In this document: piece after piece, positions 1-9,343 of the stretch
Position numbering within the stretch: the first letter of the stretch is position 1
How the letters are laid out: every line of letters begins with the position of its first letter
Origin: Filimonas sp.
GTDB lineage: Bacteria > Bacteroidota > Bacteroidia > Chitinophagales > Chitinophagaceae
Assembly: GCA_017306865.1 (NCBI GenBank)
Contig: JAFKHH010000019.1
Location: forward strand, 62,001 to 126,000
DNA: 64,000 bases
Direction: 5' to 3'
Position numbers and translations under genes: made by a program
Notes under the pieces: model-generated
Told to the model about the DNA's origin: nothing
Database searches by the model: none
What the model saw: the letters and a program-made list of their open reading frames with translations, nothing else

Positions 1-417
1 CCTGGTGCATGGTCGCTTGGGCAGATGTACACGCATATACTGGATGATACGGAATATTATATTGAACAAATGAAAGCGGCCTTGGCTACAGCAGAGAATA
101 CAACTGAAACAATGCATACGGATGCCAAAGCAATGTTTGCAAACAATGCGTTCCCCGACATACAGATTGCCGGACCAACAACCGGCATATATATCCCGCA
201 GCCGGAAAGCAAGGAGCTTTTAGTACAAAGACTTTCCTCTATAAAAGCAACAATTAACACGCTTTATCAATCTTTCGACGACACAAAGCCACAGGGCAAA
301 ACATTGCATCCGGGCTTGCTATTTTTCAGCTCACTGGAATGGCTACAGTTTGCAGAAATGCACATGCGGCATCACTTCAGGCAGAAGGAACGGATAGAGC
401 GAGCTTTGAAATTATAA
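1..417 (+). CDS. DinB-like protein, N-terminus cut by window edge
   Basis: The reading frame is open from base 1, and the residues before the first ATG (position 25) read PGAWSLGQMYTHIL, which resembles the start of the first helix of DinB/DUF1569-type four-helix-bundle proteins. I therefore treat the ATG as internal and the gene as truncated by the window. The C-terminal part has the histidine-containing stretch MHMRHHFRQKERIE, typical of the last helix of this fold where a His contributes to metal binding. The family includes thiol transferases and many uncharacterised stress proteins; no substrate can be proposed. It ends 80 bp before the beta-lactamase gene on the same strand. The family call rests on short motifs and is moderate. 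Confidence 0.6.
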   Translation, partial: PGAWSLGQMYTHILDDTEYYIEQMKAALATAENTTETMHTDAKAMFANNAFPDIQIAGPTTGIYIPQPESKELLVQRLSSIKATINTLYQSFDDTKPQGKTLHPGLLFFSSLEWLQFAEMHMRHHFRQKERIERALKL

Positions 418-497
418 TCTTCATTTTGTGATCATTGGTTCACTTTTTGCAAACCAATATTCCCGAAAAATAAACGCAGGACCATCCGCCTACCAAA

Positions 498-1319
498 ATG
501 AAAAAGTTACTAACGCTTTTATTATTATCCACCGCGCTATGTGCAGGCGCTCAGATCAATTTCTCTTCTATACTGGAACAATGTCATGTAAAAGGCAGTA
601 TTACGATCTATGATCTCAGACACCACAAATGGTATTTTAGTGATAGCATAGATGCTCAACGACAAACGCAACCAGCATCTACTTTTAAAATTCCTAATAT
701 GCTGATTGCACTGCAAACAAACACAATCGAAAATGAATATGTGGTAGTAAAGTGGCCTGGCAAAACGGATACAATATTATATGGCTATCGGCCAGATATA
801 TACCATGACATTTCTGTAAAAGAAGCTTTTGAAGTCTCTGCCGGATGGGCATTTATAGAGCTGGCAAAACGAATACCCAGGACCACTTACAAGACTTACC
901 TCGCTCAATCTGGGTATGGCAATAATAATCTCTCGGAACGCGGCGACGATTTCTGGAACTTTGGGGCGTTTGGCATTTCACCTAAAAACCAGGTTGACTT
1001 TCTTATTAAGCTATATAATGGCGACTTGCCTTTTTCAGCGCGCAATATGAATATTGTAAGAAAGGTAATGATCAGTGATACAACTGGTGGGCAGGTAATA
1101 CGATCCAAAACAGGATGGACGCGTATAGATGGCAGAGATATTGGCTGGTGGGTAGGTTACCAGACCATTGGCAATGATGTTTATTTCTTTGCTACGCGTT
1201 TGGAAAAACAGCGCAGCGAAATACTTCCGTCTTTTAGTGAATGCAGGAAAAAGGTAACCTTGGCTGCATTACAACAGCTTCATCATTTTTACAACAGGGG
1301 TACTGATGTAAAACCATAA
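498..1319 (+). CDS. Class D (OXA-type) beta-lactamase, secreted
   Basis: A 273-residue protein with a signal peptide (MKKLLTLLLLSTALCAGAQ). Class D motifs are in the right order: STFK with nucleophile Ser61 and Lys64 (the lysine carboxylated in this class), a second motif SAG at 114-116 where most OXA enzymes have S-x-V, YGN at 140-142, the conserved Trp of FWNFG near 153, and KTG at 204-206. The length is normal for the family. It should hydrolyse beta-lactams in the periplasm by an acyl-serine mechanism. The Val-to-Gly change in motif II is unusual because that valine packs over the carboxylated lysine, so activity or spectrum may differ. BlaR-type sensor domains share the fold but are membrane-anchored, and nothing of that kind is visible here. 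Confidence 0.88.
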   Translation: MKKLLTLLLLSTALCAGAQINFSSILEQCHVKGSITIYDLRHHKWYFSDSIDAQRQTQPASTFKIPNMLIALQTNTIENEYVVVKWPGKTDTILYGYRPDIYHDISVKEAFEVSAGWAFIELAKRIPRTTYKTYLAQSGYGNNNLSERGDDFWNFGAFGISPKNQVDFLIKLYNGDLPFSARNMNIVRKVMISDTTGGQVIRSKTGWTRIDGRDIGWWVGYQTIGNDVYFFATRLEKQRSEILPSFSECRKKVTLAALQQLHHFYNRGTDVKP

Positions 1320-1372
1320 TTGCACTGTTGATTCGGATGGAAACAAAAGCGGTTTGCATGCGGAGGAATAGT

Positions 1373-1452
1373 ACAGAAATATCGCAAAGGACACAGAGGG
1401 AACGCAGAGGGCACAAAGGTTATTCACGATTATTTCCTTTGCGCCCTTCCTT
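1373..1452. repeat. Intergenic 'cacaaagg' phrase repeat
   Basis: This gap between two convergent genes holds GCAAAGGACACAGAGGGAA-type phrases followed by an inverted version (TTTCCTTTGCGCCCTTCC). The same wording, in the other orientation, ends the units of the 9344-10320 tandem array, and the three inverted-repeat elements at 18377, 52942 and 58027 use similar words. It is probably a short member of a dispersed intergenic repeat family and may act as a bidirectional terminator or folded RNA. Confidence 0.55.
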
Positions 1453-1470
1453 GTTTGATGCAAGGTAACT

Positions 1471-1899
1471 TTATCTCGGCGGCACTTCTCTTACTTCTAT
1501 TGATCCGCCAAGATCGAGCACGGGGCAGGCTTTGGCTAGCTCTACAGCATTGTCAAATGATTCAGCTTTGAGAATGATCGTGCTTACTACTTTTAAATTA
1601 TTGGCAAGCACATATTCGTTTTTCAACTGCCTGTCACTGCCTGATAAGACAAAACTATTGCCAGGGAAAACAAAGCTGCTCACCCATATACCATCTGCTT
1701 TCCATTTGTTGGTTACTACATCCCATTTCGGACCTGCCGCTTTTGCCTGCTCTGTTGAGTAATCTGCCGGTACTCTTACGAGTAAAATAAATTCTTTCAT
1801 ACCTGTCGTTTTTGTTGTTGAATGTTTGGTTTCCTGTGCTGTTATACTACTGCTACAAAAAGCAAGTAATACGAACATGGATAAAAAAACATGCTTCAT
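1471..1899 (-). CDS. YCII-domain (DGPF-type) protein with signal peptide
   Basis: A 142-residue protein. Residues 1-21 look like a Sec signal peptide. From about 34 (MKEFILLVRVP) to the end it matches the YCII-related dimeric alpha/beta-barrel family: an opening 'M-EF-LL-R' strand, then the closing LAKACPVLDLGGSIEVREV signature. YCII proteins are usually cytoplasmic and often sit next to ECF sigma factors. A secreted version is uncommon, and an internal Met at residue 34 could be an alternative start giving a cytoplasmic form. No enzymatic activity is assigned. It is convergent with the beta-lactamase and lies 67 bp downstream of the AraC-type regulator gene on the same strand, which may regulate it. 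Confidence 0.75.
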   Translation of the reverse strand: MKHVFLSMFVLLAFCSSSITAQETKHSTTKTTGMKEFILLVRVPADYSTEQAKAAGPKWDVVTNKWKADGIWVSSFVFPGNSFVLSGSDRQLKNEYVLANNLKVVSTIILKAESFDNAVELAKACPVLDLGGSIEVREVPPR

Positions 1900-1966
1900 T
1901 GTTTAGCTATTTTGTACTGCAAAAATGGCTAAGACAGGATGCGAATCCTTGTAAAAAATCATTGAT

Positions 1967-2740
1967 TTACCACAACGGCTTCGAACGGAAAAACTCGGAA
2001 GGTGTTAACCCGGTAAAATTTTTAAATGCTTTATTGAAGTGGGCCTGGTCAAAATAACCGCCTTCATAAGCGGTTTCGGTAAGCGATTGTAGTGCGTGCT
2101 TTTGTTGCACTACCAGTTGCATTTTTATTAATGAAGCAAACTGTTTGGGAGTTGTGCCAACTACTTTTCTAAATCTTTTTTCAAATGCATCCTGGCTGAT
2201 AAACAATTGCGCTGCCAGCTCTTTCATTTTTACATCACCGTGGTGCAGGTGTATTTGTTGTAATGCAGCCATTACCAGCGTATCGTCTTTTGCGCCTGAC
2301 AGACGTGCCTGCAAAAATGCTTCTACGCTATGAATACGCTGCACATGTGTATCTGCCAATGCCAATTGCTCTTCCAGGTTGGCGATGGCTGTAGCAGGAA
2401 ATAAATTTGCCAGCGCAATACTTTCTTCAAACAACTCATGCACGGGCTGTTTGGAAAATGCGGCAATACCTCCCTCCCGGAACTGTACCAGCAAATTGCC
2501 GGAGTCTTTTGTGTAATTGATCAGTCGTACAGATTTTCTTAACCCGGATATCATAGACGCTGGCAGCGCTTCTACAGTATTCTCCGTTATATAATTCACC
2601 GTTCCCTTGAACCGGAATGCGATAACTGGTGCTGTACCTGGCAAAACGCGGTTTACCAATTCCTCCTCACATTCAATAATAAGAAAGGTCTTTATGTAAG
2701 GCCGTAATACAACAGATGGTATAAAAGATTGGATGTTCAT
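1967..2740 (-). CDS. AraC-family transcriptional regulator
   Basis: A 257-residue regulator. The first ~100 residues resemble the DUF6597-type sensor region that precedes the DNA-binding domain in many Bacteroidota regulators. The C-terminal ~95 residues form an HTH_18/AraC domain with two helix-turn-helix units; the second ends in GGYFDQAHFNKAFKNFTG followed by LTPSEFF, the family signature. The ligand is unknown. The gene is upstream of and co-directional with the YCII gene, with a 67-bp gap, which makes that gene a plausible target. Confidence 0.85.
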   Translation of the reverse strand: MNIQSFIPSVVLRPYIKTFLIIECEEELVNRVLPGTAPVIAFRFKGTVNYITENTVEALPASMISGLRKSVRLINYTKDSGNLLVQFREGGIAAFSKQPVHELFEESIALANLFPATAIANLEEQLALADTHVQRIHSVEAFLQARLSGAKDDTLVMAALQQIHLHHGDVKMKELAAQLFISQDAFEKRFRKVVGTTPKQFASLIKMQLVVQQKHALQSLTETAYEGGYFDQAHFNKAFKNFTGLTPSEFFRSKPLW

Positions 2741-2782
2741 GAAACAATATCTAAGTTAGATATTGTTGTGGAATGTTACAAA

Positions 2783-3979
2783 CTAGAGGAAACGATCGAG
2801 GATTGCGTAAAAGGATTTAACCCTGTCATCCCATGTATTTTGCTGTGCTACCTGTAAACGTGCCGCTCTTTTTTCCGGCGTATCATTTTGCAATGCGTCA
2901 TTGATCGCTTGTGAAAAAGAAGCTGCATCCGCGCAGTACGCAACAGTATCGCCTGTGAACTCTGCGAGGTCCGGGTTAAAATCTGTAGCCACTACAGGCC
3001 TGCCTGCGCCCAGGTATTCAAATAGCTTGAGTGGAAATATGGTCTTGCTGACTGCATCTTTCTTGAAGGGAATAATGGCAACGTCAAAGCCTTTCATCAG
3101 TGCAGGCATTTGCGCATACGGTATGCTGCCTGTAAAAAACACGTTAGGCAATTTGTAAAACCAGTCCGGCACATATTCAGGATCGTTGGGGCCTGCAAAA
3201 ACGAAATTTTCACCTGTATTGTTACGAATCACTTCACCCAGCAGATCATAATTCATCCTGCGCTCTATATTACCAAGGTAACCAATACGTGGACCTGGTA
3301 TATTTTCCAACACAGCAGCAATTGGCAGTGCGGGATCATTTGCTTTACTGCTATGCGTAATGTCTGCGGCGTTGGGCACAAAGAAAGTAGATGGATTTTC
3401 TTTTTTCTTTTCTTCATACAACTGCCGCGCGGTACATATAACGCAATCACTTTTTTTAACCAGCAATGCTTCTGACACTACGCCATGTTTGCGATCGAAT
3501 GGCATGATCATGGGGTCAATGCAATGATATACCTGTAGCCTTGGATGTAAACCATCCATAAGCCCGGGATAGTGAAAGTTGAATGAGTTGATAAAGATAA
3601 AATCGGTTATTCCACGTTCTTTCAGCACATAAGCAACACGCTTGCGTACCAACCGCTCGTTTATTTTAAGCAGGGAACGGTAGAGTGTGCCTTCTGCCAG
3701 GAAGTTGAGTGAGCCTACCAGCGGCGGCACAATGATCTTCAGGTCCGGCAGGTCTGTATCAATAATACAATTAGCTGCGTTGAAGAAATGCGGCTGACGG
3801 CGTACCATTTGCGCACTGTGCCTGTTGCGCAAATAGTCTTTTATGGTAAAGGGATTATCTATATAATAAACAAAATGATCCTTTGCCAGGTAACGGGCGA
3901 TGGTGTAACTGGTGGATTCGACTTCCGCATCAAATCTCGGAAGAGCAAGAATGAATATGTGCAGCTTATGCTGTTTCAT
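2783..3979 (-). CDS. Glycosyltransferase, GT-B fold (GT4-like)
   Basis: A 398-residue cytoplasmic protein without a signal peptide or membrane segment. The N-terminal half starts with HKLHIFILALPRFDAEVES. The C-terminal nucleotide-sugar-binding half shows IGYLGNIERRMNYDLL, FVFAGPNDPE, and the late motif PLKLFEYLGAGRPVVATD with the conserved glutamate that contacts the nucleotide. This is typical of retaining GT-B enzymes, some related to TuaH-like proteins. It would transfer a sugar to a cell-surface or exopolysaccharide acceptor; donor and acceptor cannot be read from the sequence. It stands alone, so no pathway is implied by context. Confidence 0.8.
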   Translation of the reverse strand: MKQHKLHIFILALPRFDAEVESTSYTIARYLAKDHFVYYIDNPFTIKDYLRNRHSAQMVRRQPHFFNAANCIIDTDLPDLKIIVPPLVGSLNFLAEGTLYRSLLKINERLVRKRVAYVLKERGITDFIFINSFNFHYPGLMDGLHPRLQVYHCIDPMIMPFDRKHGVVSEALLVKKSDCVICTARQLYEEKKKENPSTFFVPNAADITHSSKANDPALPIAAVLENIPGPRIGYLGNIERRMNYDLLGEVIRNNTGENFVFAGPNDPEYVPDWFYKLPNVFFTGSIPYAQMPALMKGFDVAIIPFKKDAVSKTIFPLKLFEYLGAGRPVVATDFNPDLAEFTGDTVAYCADAASFSQAINDALQNDTPEKRAARLQVAQQNTWDDRVKSFYAILDRFL

Positions 3980-4166
3980 TTATGATTGTCGTCTAAAGCG
4001 GCCATAAGATACCAGAACTCCAGGGCATGACGTAACCGCTTGCTTGAGTGTCTTCCGGCGCAAATTGCGCTCAAATCAAAGGCTGCACAACAAATAAAAC
4101 CGAAAATAAGGAAGCTCCGCGATACTATAATGATTTTTCTTTGCAATGCCACTTTGAATCAGCAAT

Positions 4167-4200
4167 ATACTACATGCTATATCATAATTATACTACATGC
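4167..4200. promoter_or_regulatory. Paired 11-bp direct repeat in divergent promoter region
   Basis: ATACTACATGC occurs exactly at 4167-4177 and 4190-4200, a start-to-start distance of 23 bp, roughly two helical turns. It lies in the 426-bp region between the divergent glycosyltransferase and secreted-protein genes. The arrangement fits a dimeric regulator site, but no regulator is linked to it and chance is possible. The rest of the gap shows nothing else recognisable. Confidence 0.3.
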
Positions 4201-4405
4201 CTGTTTGTACATTGGCTGATTTGACAGCATTAAAGACGCCGTTTAAAATTCATTCATCACTTTTCTTATACTCATTTTTGGCTACAGCTTTCAAGGGATC
4301 ATTAATATACATAAATATATGCTGTGTCTGGCGGCTCATATGATAATATTACATTTTATTACTATTTGGCACTCAAATTGCGCAATAAAGAAAAAAATAA
4401 GACAG

Positions 4406-5977
4406 ATGAATTTAACCCGTTTATCATTACCGCTAACCGCTACATTTCTACTTCTTTCGCCATCTTTTGCAAACGCGCAACTATTCAAAGGCAACAAACT
4501 ATTAGACAAAATTAAGAACGCAACTTCGGGAATTGACAACGCAAGCTGGAAGCCGGGGGCTGCCATTTCTACTTCTATAAAAGATTCACTGCCAGGCTTC
4601 CGCATACTGGACGATACAGACTTTATAGCTATGGAGGCAGATACTATAAACACATTTAGTCTTACGCCTGGCTACTACCGCACCACCATACGTTCGTATT
4701 GCCTGCACGCAGGTGTATATGGCGCATCAAAAGGTAATGGCTACCAGATAGCGCACCTGAAAGGAAACCAGGCTACGCTTGTCAATGCTATTTTGCAACG
4801 TACTGCCACACACCCGGAAATAGCACAAACAGATGTTCAATTACTGATCTGGGGAATTGAAGCAGGACAGAAATTTACTGATTATGAGCCGGACTTTCAG
4901 TTGCGCATAAAGCCTTTGCTTACTGAAAAAGATATTGCCGCAATGGAGGTTAAGATCAGCTCGCTTACGGAGAAGTTGGTCCCCGGCAGTGTAAAAGATA
5001 TGCTAAACACATACGAACTACTACGTAGCAAGATGAATAAGGCGCAAATGAATTATGATGATATAGAGAAGGTGGCAGTAAAAGCTGGGATCCCCCCAAC
5101 TGGGCTTGGTACAGTAGAGATAAAGAAGGGGCTTTGGTCTTATATAGGTAATGGATTTTTCATTCGTGTATATCCACAAAGCTATTCCACAACAGACATT
5201 GAAATTTATCGCCCGGGATATTTTGTAGTTAAGAAAGATGATAAGGGGCGTATTACTTCCTTTACACGTGGTACAGAATCTGTAACAATAGAATATGATG
5301 ATACACAAGGTGCCGATATTGCTACAAACGCAGGCCATCCGTCTATACCTGTCTGGCGGTTCCGTAAGTTTACATATGTAAATACAGCAAAAGGAATTTC
5401 TGAAGAGATACGGAACAAAGGCTGGATACTTCGCGGTACAACTGATGAGCTTGACCGCAGCTTTGCAACTGTAATTAGCGAAGCCTCTGTAACAGATATT
5501 TATGCAGCACGTGGTCCTTACTATTCAGAAGAAACAACAGCGAAAAATATGTACCATGGTGACAGCAAAGAATCAATCAACTGGGGAGACTTGTATAACC
5601 GGTATAAAGACGCGCAAAGTAAATATAAAAATGCGAAGGATGCTGTAGAATGGGCAGAACGCATTAACAATGCAGATAAAATAAAAAACCACGATGAATA
5701 CCTGAGTGAAAAGGCAGCACAGGAACGCATTACAAAGGGATTGAAAGCTGCATCCAACCCTACCGATTTCAAAAACAAAGCGGCATGGATAGCGGATCTG
5801 CTAAAAATGAACCGCGACCTAATGTATTGGATAGATTGCCAGCTTGCAGGTACATGTAATAATAATAATGATCCCTCAACGCCTGACTTGCCTTCCAATG
5901 TAGGCCAGCCGGGAGATGCCGCAGCGCAAAGATTAGGTTTGAGTCCGGTTAAAAAATCACCAATGTATAAACTTTAA
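4406..5977 (+). CDS. Secreted protein of unknown function
   Basis: I chose the ATG at 4406 because it gives a clean signal peptide (MNLTRLSLPLTATFLLLSPS then FANAQ); the frame is open further upstream but without signal character. The mature protein has about 500 residues. Nothing in it matches a catalytic family I recognise. The middle (around VYPQSYSTTDIEIYRPGYFVVKKD) looks beta-rich. The region around residues 385-440 is charged and probably helical (YNRYKDAQSKYKNAKDAVEWAERI). The tail is rich in Asn, Pro and Ser and ends SPMYKL. The gene stands alone, followed by a hairpin at 6002-6043. It is certainly coding, with unknown function. Confidence 0.8.
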   Translation: MNLTRLSLPLTATFLLLSPSFANAQLFKGNKLLDKIKNATSGIDNASWKPGAAISTSIKDSLPGFRILDDTDFIAMEADTINTFSLTPGYYRTTIRSYCLHAGVYGASKGNGYQIAHLKGNQATLVNAILQRTATHPEIAQTDVQLLIWGIEAGQKFTDYEPDFQLRIKPLLTEKDIAAMEVKISSLTEKLVPGSVKDMLNTYELLRSKMNKAQMNYDDIEKVAVKAGIPPTGLGTVEIKKGLWSYIGNGFFIRVYPQSYSTTDIEIYRPGYFVVKKDDKGRITSFTRGTESVTIEYDDTQGADIATNAGHPSIPVWRFRKFTYVNTAKGISEEIRNKGWILRGTTDELDRSFATVISEASVTDIYAARGPYYSEETTAKNMYHGDSKESINWGDLYNRYKDAQSKYKNAKDAVEWAERINNADKIKNHDEYLSEKAAQERITKGLKAASNPTDFKNKAAWIADLLKMNRDLMYWIDCQLAGTCNNNNDPSTPDLPSNVGQPGDAAAQRLGLSPVKKSPMYKL

Positions 5978-6001
5978 TACAAAAAACGACTTTCCCAATT
6001 A

Positions 6002-6043
6002 TAAATGTATGCGCCATTCTTTGTTGAATGGCGTTTGCATTTA
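6002..6043 (+). terminator. Hairpin downstream of the secreted-protein gene
   Basis: Arms at 6002-6019 and 6026-6043 (TAAATG.ATGCGCCATTC with GAATGGCGTTTGCATTTA) pair with two or three mismatches around a six-base loop, 24 bp after the stop codon. The T-run is weak, so this may be a modest terminator or an mRNA 3'-end stabiliser. Confidence 0.55.
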
Positions 6044-6265
6044 TAGTAATAAGAAATACAAATTTCTTTTAGAAATGCCCCTTTACAATACACGTTCCGC
6101 CTGTTCAATGCACCTACTTTGATCGCGCCAGAAGTACATGTACACTTAATTCCACAGTGCGATTATCTTTTATTTTTCTGTTCGATCATATAAACTATGG
6201 TAAGAGTTAGTACATTTAGCGCCGTCAAAACAGCCTGTGAAAAACATGCTTACGAAAAGCTTAAC

Positions 6266-8131
6266 ATGAATGCTCGCCCCTTATTAATATTGCTTTGTCT
6301 TTTATGGTTTGGTTCCTTACATGCACAAATGCAGGAGGTGGAAACACTCCGGCGTCTATCGCTACAACCCAGGGACAGTTTTCAGTATATAGACCACATT
6401 AACAGGATCGGTTTTTTGCTGCACATGCAAAATGCAGACAGCGTTTTCTACTATGGTATGAAAGCGAAAGCTATTTCAGAAAGGTTACACTATGCAAAAG
6501 GCGAGGCCGGCGCATTAAATAATATTGCGGTCGGGCTAATGCTGAGGGGACTTTACAGCGGTTCACTCGATTACTTTATGAAGGCGTATAATGGTTATAC
6601 TGCCCTGGATGACACAGGGCAGATGGTGCAGATATTAATGAACTCAGCCATTGCTTACAGCTTTACAGACGACTCTTCGCAAACATCACTGTATGCAAAA
6701 AAGGCCATTACCTTAGGAAAGTCTATAGAGCGGGACTCTGTAATGGCGATGATGTATGCTAACTATGCGGAAATGGTTCCTATGCCTGCTGACTCCGTCG
6801 ATTATTATTTGCAGAAGGCCACGTCTATTGCGGGCAAGTATAAAGACGAAAGAACTTTACTATTTGTGCAGCAGGTGAAGGCAAACAGGATGCTGAATAA
6901 TTTGGAACTGGACAAGGCAAAAGTTACCATTGAAAAATTCATTTCTATTGCACGGCAAAAAGAGTGGGACTATCATGAGCTGGAGGGGCTGAACTTGCTG
7001 GCAACTTTATTTCTAAAACAAAATGAGACGGATAGTGCGCTTACTGTTTACCAGGACATGTATAGTATGGCGGAGCATAATGGTTTTAACTTCTGGCTGC
7101 TGGAAGTGCTGGAGCATATGCGCCGGTGCTATGAAACAAAAAAAGATTCTGCCAACCTGCTACTAACCATGGGAAAGCTGGTAGCCATACTGGATGACAA
7201 TAATAATGCGACCAAGTCCTTTATCGGCGATTATCTTAAATACCAATCCATACAAGACCAGAACAAAAAGCTATCACTGATCAATGACAACAACAGCAAT
7301 AAAATAAACTTACTACTGATCCTGATAGTTGTTGTACTGCTCTTTACGATCATTATACTCACTTTGTACCTGAAGTACAGGCAACAAAGCAAGACATTGG
7401 AATTACTCAATAACAAAATAGGCTCTCAGAACCAGGAGTTGCAACTGAACGCGGCGTTTAAGAGCAAGATGATCACGATGATCGCACACGATTTCCGCGC
7501 TCCGCTTAATACTATTTCTATGATGGTATGGGCGTTGCAAAACGAGACGTTAAAACCAGAAGAGTTGCAGCACTTATACGCCAACCTGGACGATGAGATC
7601 AGGCGTGTATTAGGTGTGTTTGACCACATGCTTAGCTGGATCAGGCTACAAAAAGCCGGGTATGTCTTTAATCCGCAGCCGGTAAACATCTATCAGAAGG
7701 TGACAGAGACGCTGGATCTTTTCCAAGGCACTATTACGGAAAAAAATATTACGCTTCATAACAACGTAAGCCCGCTGGTGATCTCTTCTGATGCGGAGAT
7801 TATACAATTTGTAAACCGTAACCTTATTCAGAATGCGGTTAAATACACTCCGCCGGGAGGAGAAATAAATATATACAGTGAGCAAAGGCGTAACGAGATC
7901 ATTATTTCTGTGGCGGATAATGGCCCGGGCATTGACCCGGCTATACTGAATAATCTATTCGAATCTTTCCTTCAGCCGGGAGTAAGAAAGGGCGCTGGTA
8001 TGGCGCTGGTCGTATGCCGCGATCTAATCACTTTGCTTGGTGGCCGCATCTCTGCTGAGAATACGGCTACAGGAGCTATGTTTTATTACGCTCTGCCTAA
8101 CCCATGTAGTCTTGATGCTAATGTAGACTGA
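6266..8131 (+). CDS. TPR-containing transmembrane sensor histidine kinase
   Basis: The start at 6266 gives a signal peptide (MNARPLLILLCLLWFGSLHAQ); an upstream in-frame ATG at 6197 adds 23 poorly suited residues. The protein has 621 residues. The periplasmic part (about 25-340) is made of TPR-like helical repeats (AGALNNIAVGLMLRGLYSGSL). One membrane segment spans about 348-369, followed by a short coiled linker. The HisKA box is MIAHDFRAPLN with phospho-acceptor His408. The ATPase domain has an N-box (NLIQNAVKYTPPGG) and G1 (VADNGPGI); the later glycine-rich box is reduced to GAGMALVV. No response regulator is adjacent, so its partner is elsewhere. It overlaps the convergent neighbour by 14 bp. 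Confidence 0.88.
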   Translation: MNARPLLILLCLLWFGSLHAQMQEVETLRRLSLQPRDSFQYIDHINRIGFLLHMQNADSVFYYGMKAKAISERLHYAKGEAGALNNIAVGLMLRGLYSGSLDYFMKAYNGYTALDDTGQMVQILMNSAIAYSFTDDSSQTSLYAKKAITLGKSIERDSVMAMMYANYAEMVPMPADSVDYYLQKATSIAGKYKDERTLLFVQQVKANRMLNNLELDKAKVTIEKFISIARQKEWDYHELEGLNLLATLFLKQNETDSALTVYQDMYSMAEHNGFNFWLLEVLEHMRRCYETKKDSANLLLTMGKLVAILDDNNNATKSFIGDYLKYQSIQDQNKKLSLINDNNSNKINLLLILIVVVLLFTIIILTLYLKYRQQSKTLELLNNKIGSQNQELQLNAAFKSKMITMIAHDFRAPLNTISMMVWALQNETLKPEELQHLYANLDDEIRRVLGVFDHMLSWIRLQKAGYVFNPQPVNIYQKVTETLDLFQGTITEKNITLHNNVSPLVISSDAEIIQFVNRNLIQNAVKYTPPGGEINIYSEQRRNEIIISVADNGPGIDPAILNNLFESFLQPGVRKGAGMALVVCRDLITLLGGRISAENTATGAMFYYALPNPCSLDANVD

Positions 8132-9062
8132 TAACACGTGCTATTTGCCAACGATTGTCTTTGTACCGCCAGATGATAACGAACTTACTTGGGTGACTTT
8201 CGCCAGGCTCGCTGATATTGCGGAAGCTATGGTAGCCAAATTCTACTGCACCATACCCGGGTATTTCGTACGCTTCTATGCTTCCCGGCGTTAATGTGCG
8301 CGTGACTTTGTTACAAATGTTTTTTTGTATAGAGGCTAGCAGGTCTTTTTTAGACGTGGATATTCCGCTACGGTCATGATAAAATTCAATGTCTTCCGCA
8401 GTAAGCGAATCCATCGCAGCCATCTTGCAAGTATTGTATGTATCGAAGTACAGGCTATCCAGCCGTGTCACCGTGCGGAGCAGCTCTTCAGAACCCGGCA
8501 CATAAGCAGGTGGTAAATAACGATCTGCTGCAATGGCATCAGGATTTGTATTGACAAGAAAATCCGTTTCATTCGCCAGCTTCCATGTACCGTTTTCTTT
8601 TCGCCAGTTACGGGTAAACTTCGACTCTTCTACCAGCTTTTCTTTACCGTCTGCTATACGATAAAATCTTTGTACGCCTGTTTGTACAGCTACAGCATCA
8701 CTGAGCAGGAAACTTTGCATGGTTCCTTTTACCACTTCGCGACGCATGCGCACAGTGTGGTTCCCCATGTCTGCACAGGAACGCTTAATGTTTTGCAGAA
8801 AGTCTGCCCGCGTTTGCCTGTATGTTTGTTGGGAAAGCCCTTTATCTGCAAAAAAGCTAAAATCAGCCGTCAGCAATTTCTCTAATGCTACGGTATCGCA
8901 GGATGAAAAAACTATATTAAACAATAAACTGTCTCTTGCAGAAAGCTCTTTAGCAATCGCTGGCTCCTCACCGTTTTGTTGCCGGGCCTGAGCTTGTGTA
9001 ATGGTTGCGTCGCAGATAAGGATAGCCATACAGGCCAGCAGGCAGGTAGTTAGTTTGCTCAT
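8118..9062 (-). CDS. Secreted protein with two tandem NTF2/SnoaL-like domains
   Basis: A 314-residue protein with a signal peptide of about 24 residues. Two copies of an NTF2-like (DUF4440-type) domain follow each other. The first is about 40-170, from 'ARDSLLFNIVFSSCDTVALE' through 'RNWRKENGTWKLANE'. The second is about 195-314, from 'RLDSLYFDTYNTCKMAAMDS' through 'WRYKDNRWQIARV'. Both end with the family's typical W-K/R-x-G/R-x-W pattern. Such domains bind small ligands or act as cyclases, isomerases or structural partners, and function cannot be predicted. The duplication in one chain is less common than single domains. Its 3' end overlaps the kinase gene by 14 bp in convergent orientation. 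Confidence 0.72.
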   Translation of the reverse strand: MSKLTTCLLACMAILICDATITQAQARQQNGEEPAIAKELSARDSLLFNIVFSSCDTVALEKLLTADFSFFADKGLSQQTYRQTRADFLQNIKRSCADMGNHTVRMRREVVKGTMQSFLLSDAVAVQTGVQRFYRIADGKEKLVEESKFTRNWRKENGTWKLANETDFLVNTNPDAIAADRYLPPAYVPGSEELLRTVTRLDSLYFDTYNTCKMAAMDSLTAEDIEFYHDRSGISTSKKDLLASIQKNICNKVTRTLTPGSIEAYEIPGYGAVEFGYHSFRNISEPGESHPSKFVIIWRYKDNRWQIARVISLH

Positions 9063-9343
9063 ACAGATAAAAATTATGCTATATCTGGCAGTAATATACT
9101 ACGATTGGAAGATATAGTATCTATTTTTCATACATGGCCAAGGCTTTTAGAGGGCTACCCCACATACAATTTGGATAATATGCTATTTAATGTATTTTTA
9201 TTGCCTGCTGCAAAAAATATATCTATGCCTTACTTTCTGCTCCAAAACATTGTTGTTTTGTTCGTGGTCTTTTTATTGGTCGCACGTAACAAACGCGTAA
9301 AAAAGAAATAATTACCGCTACCATACTGCACATTCCCAACACG

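Noticed and set aside
9105..9311. 68-codon plus-strand frame with a C-terminal hydrophobic stretch
   Set aside because: It begins with TTG, has no recognisable start signal or family, and only one helix-like stretch. I leave it out of the annotation, though a tiny membrane protein cannot be fully excluded.
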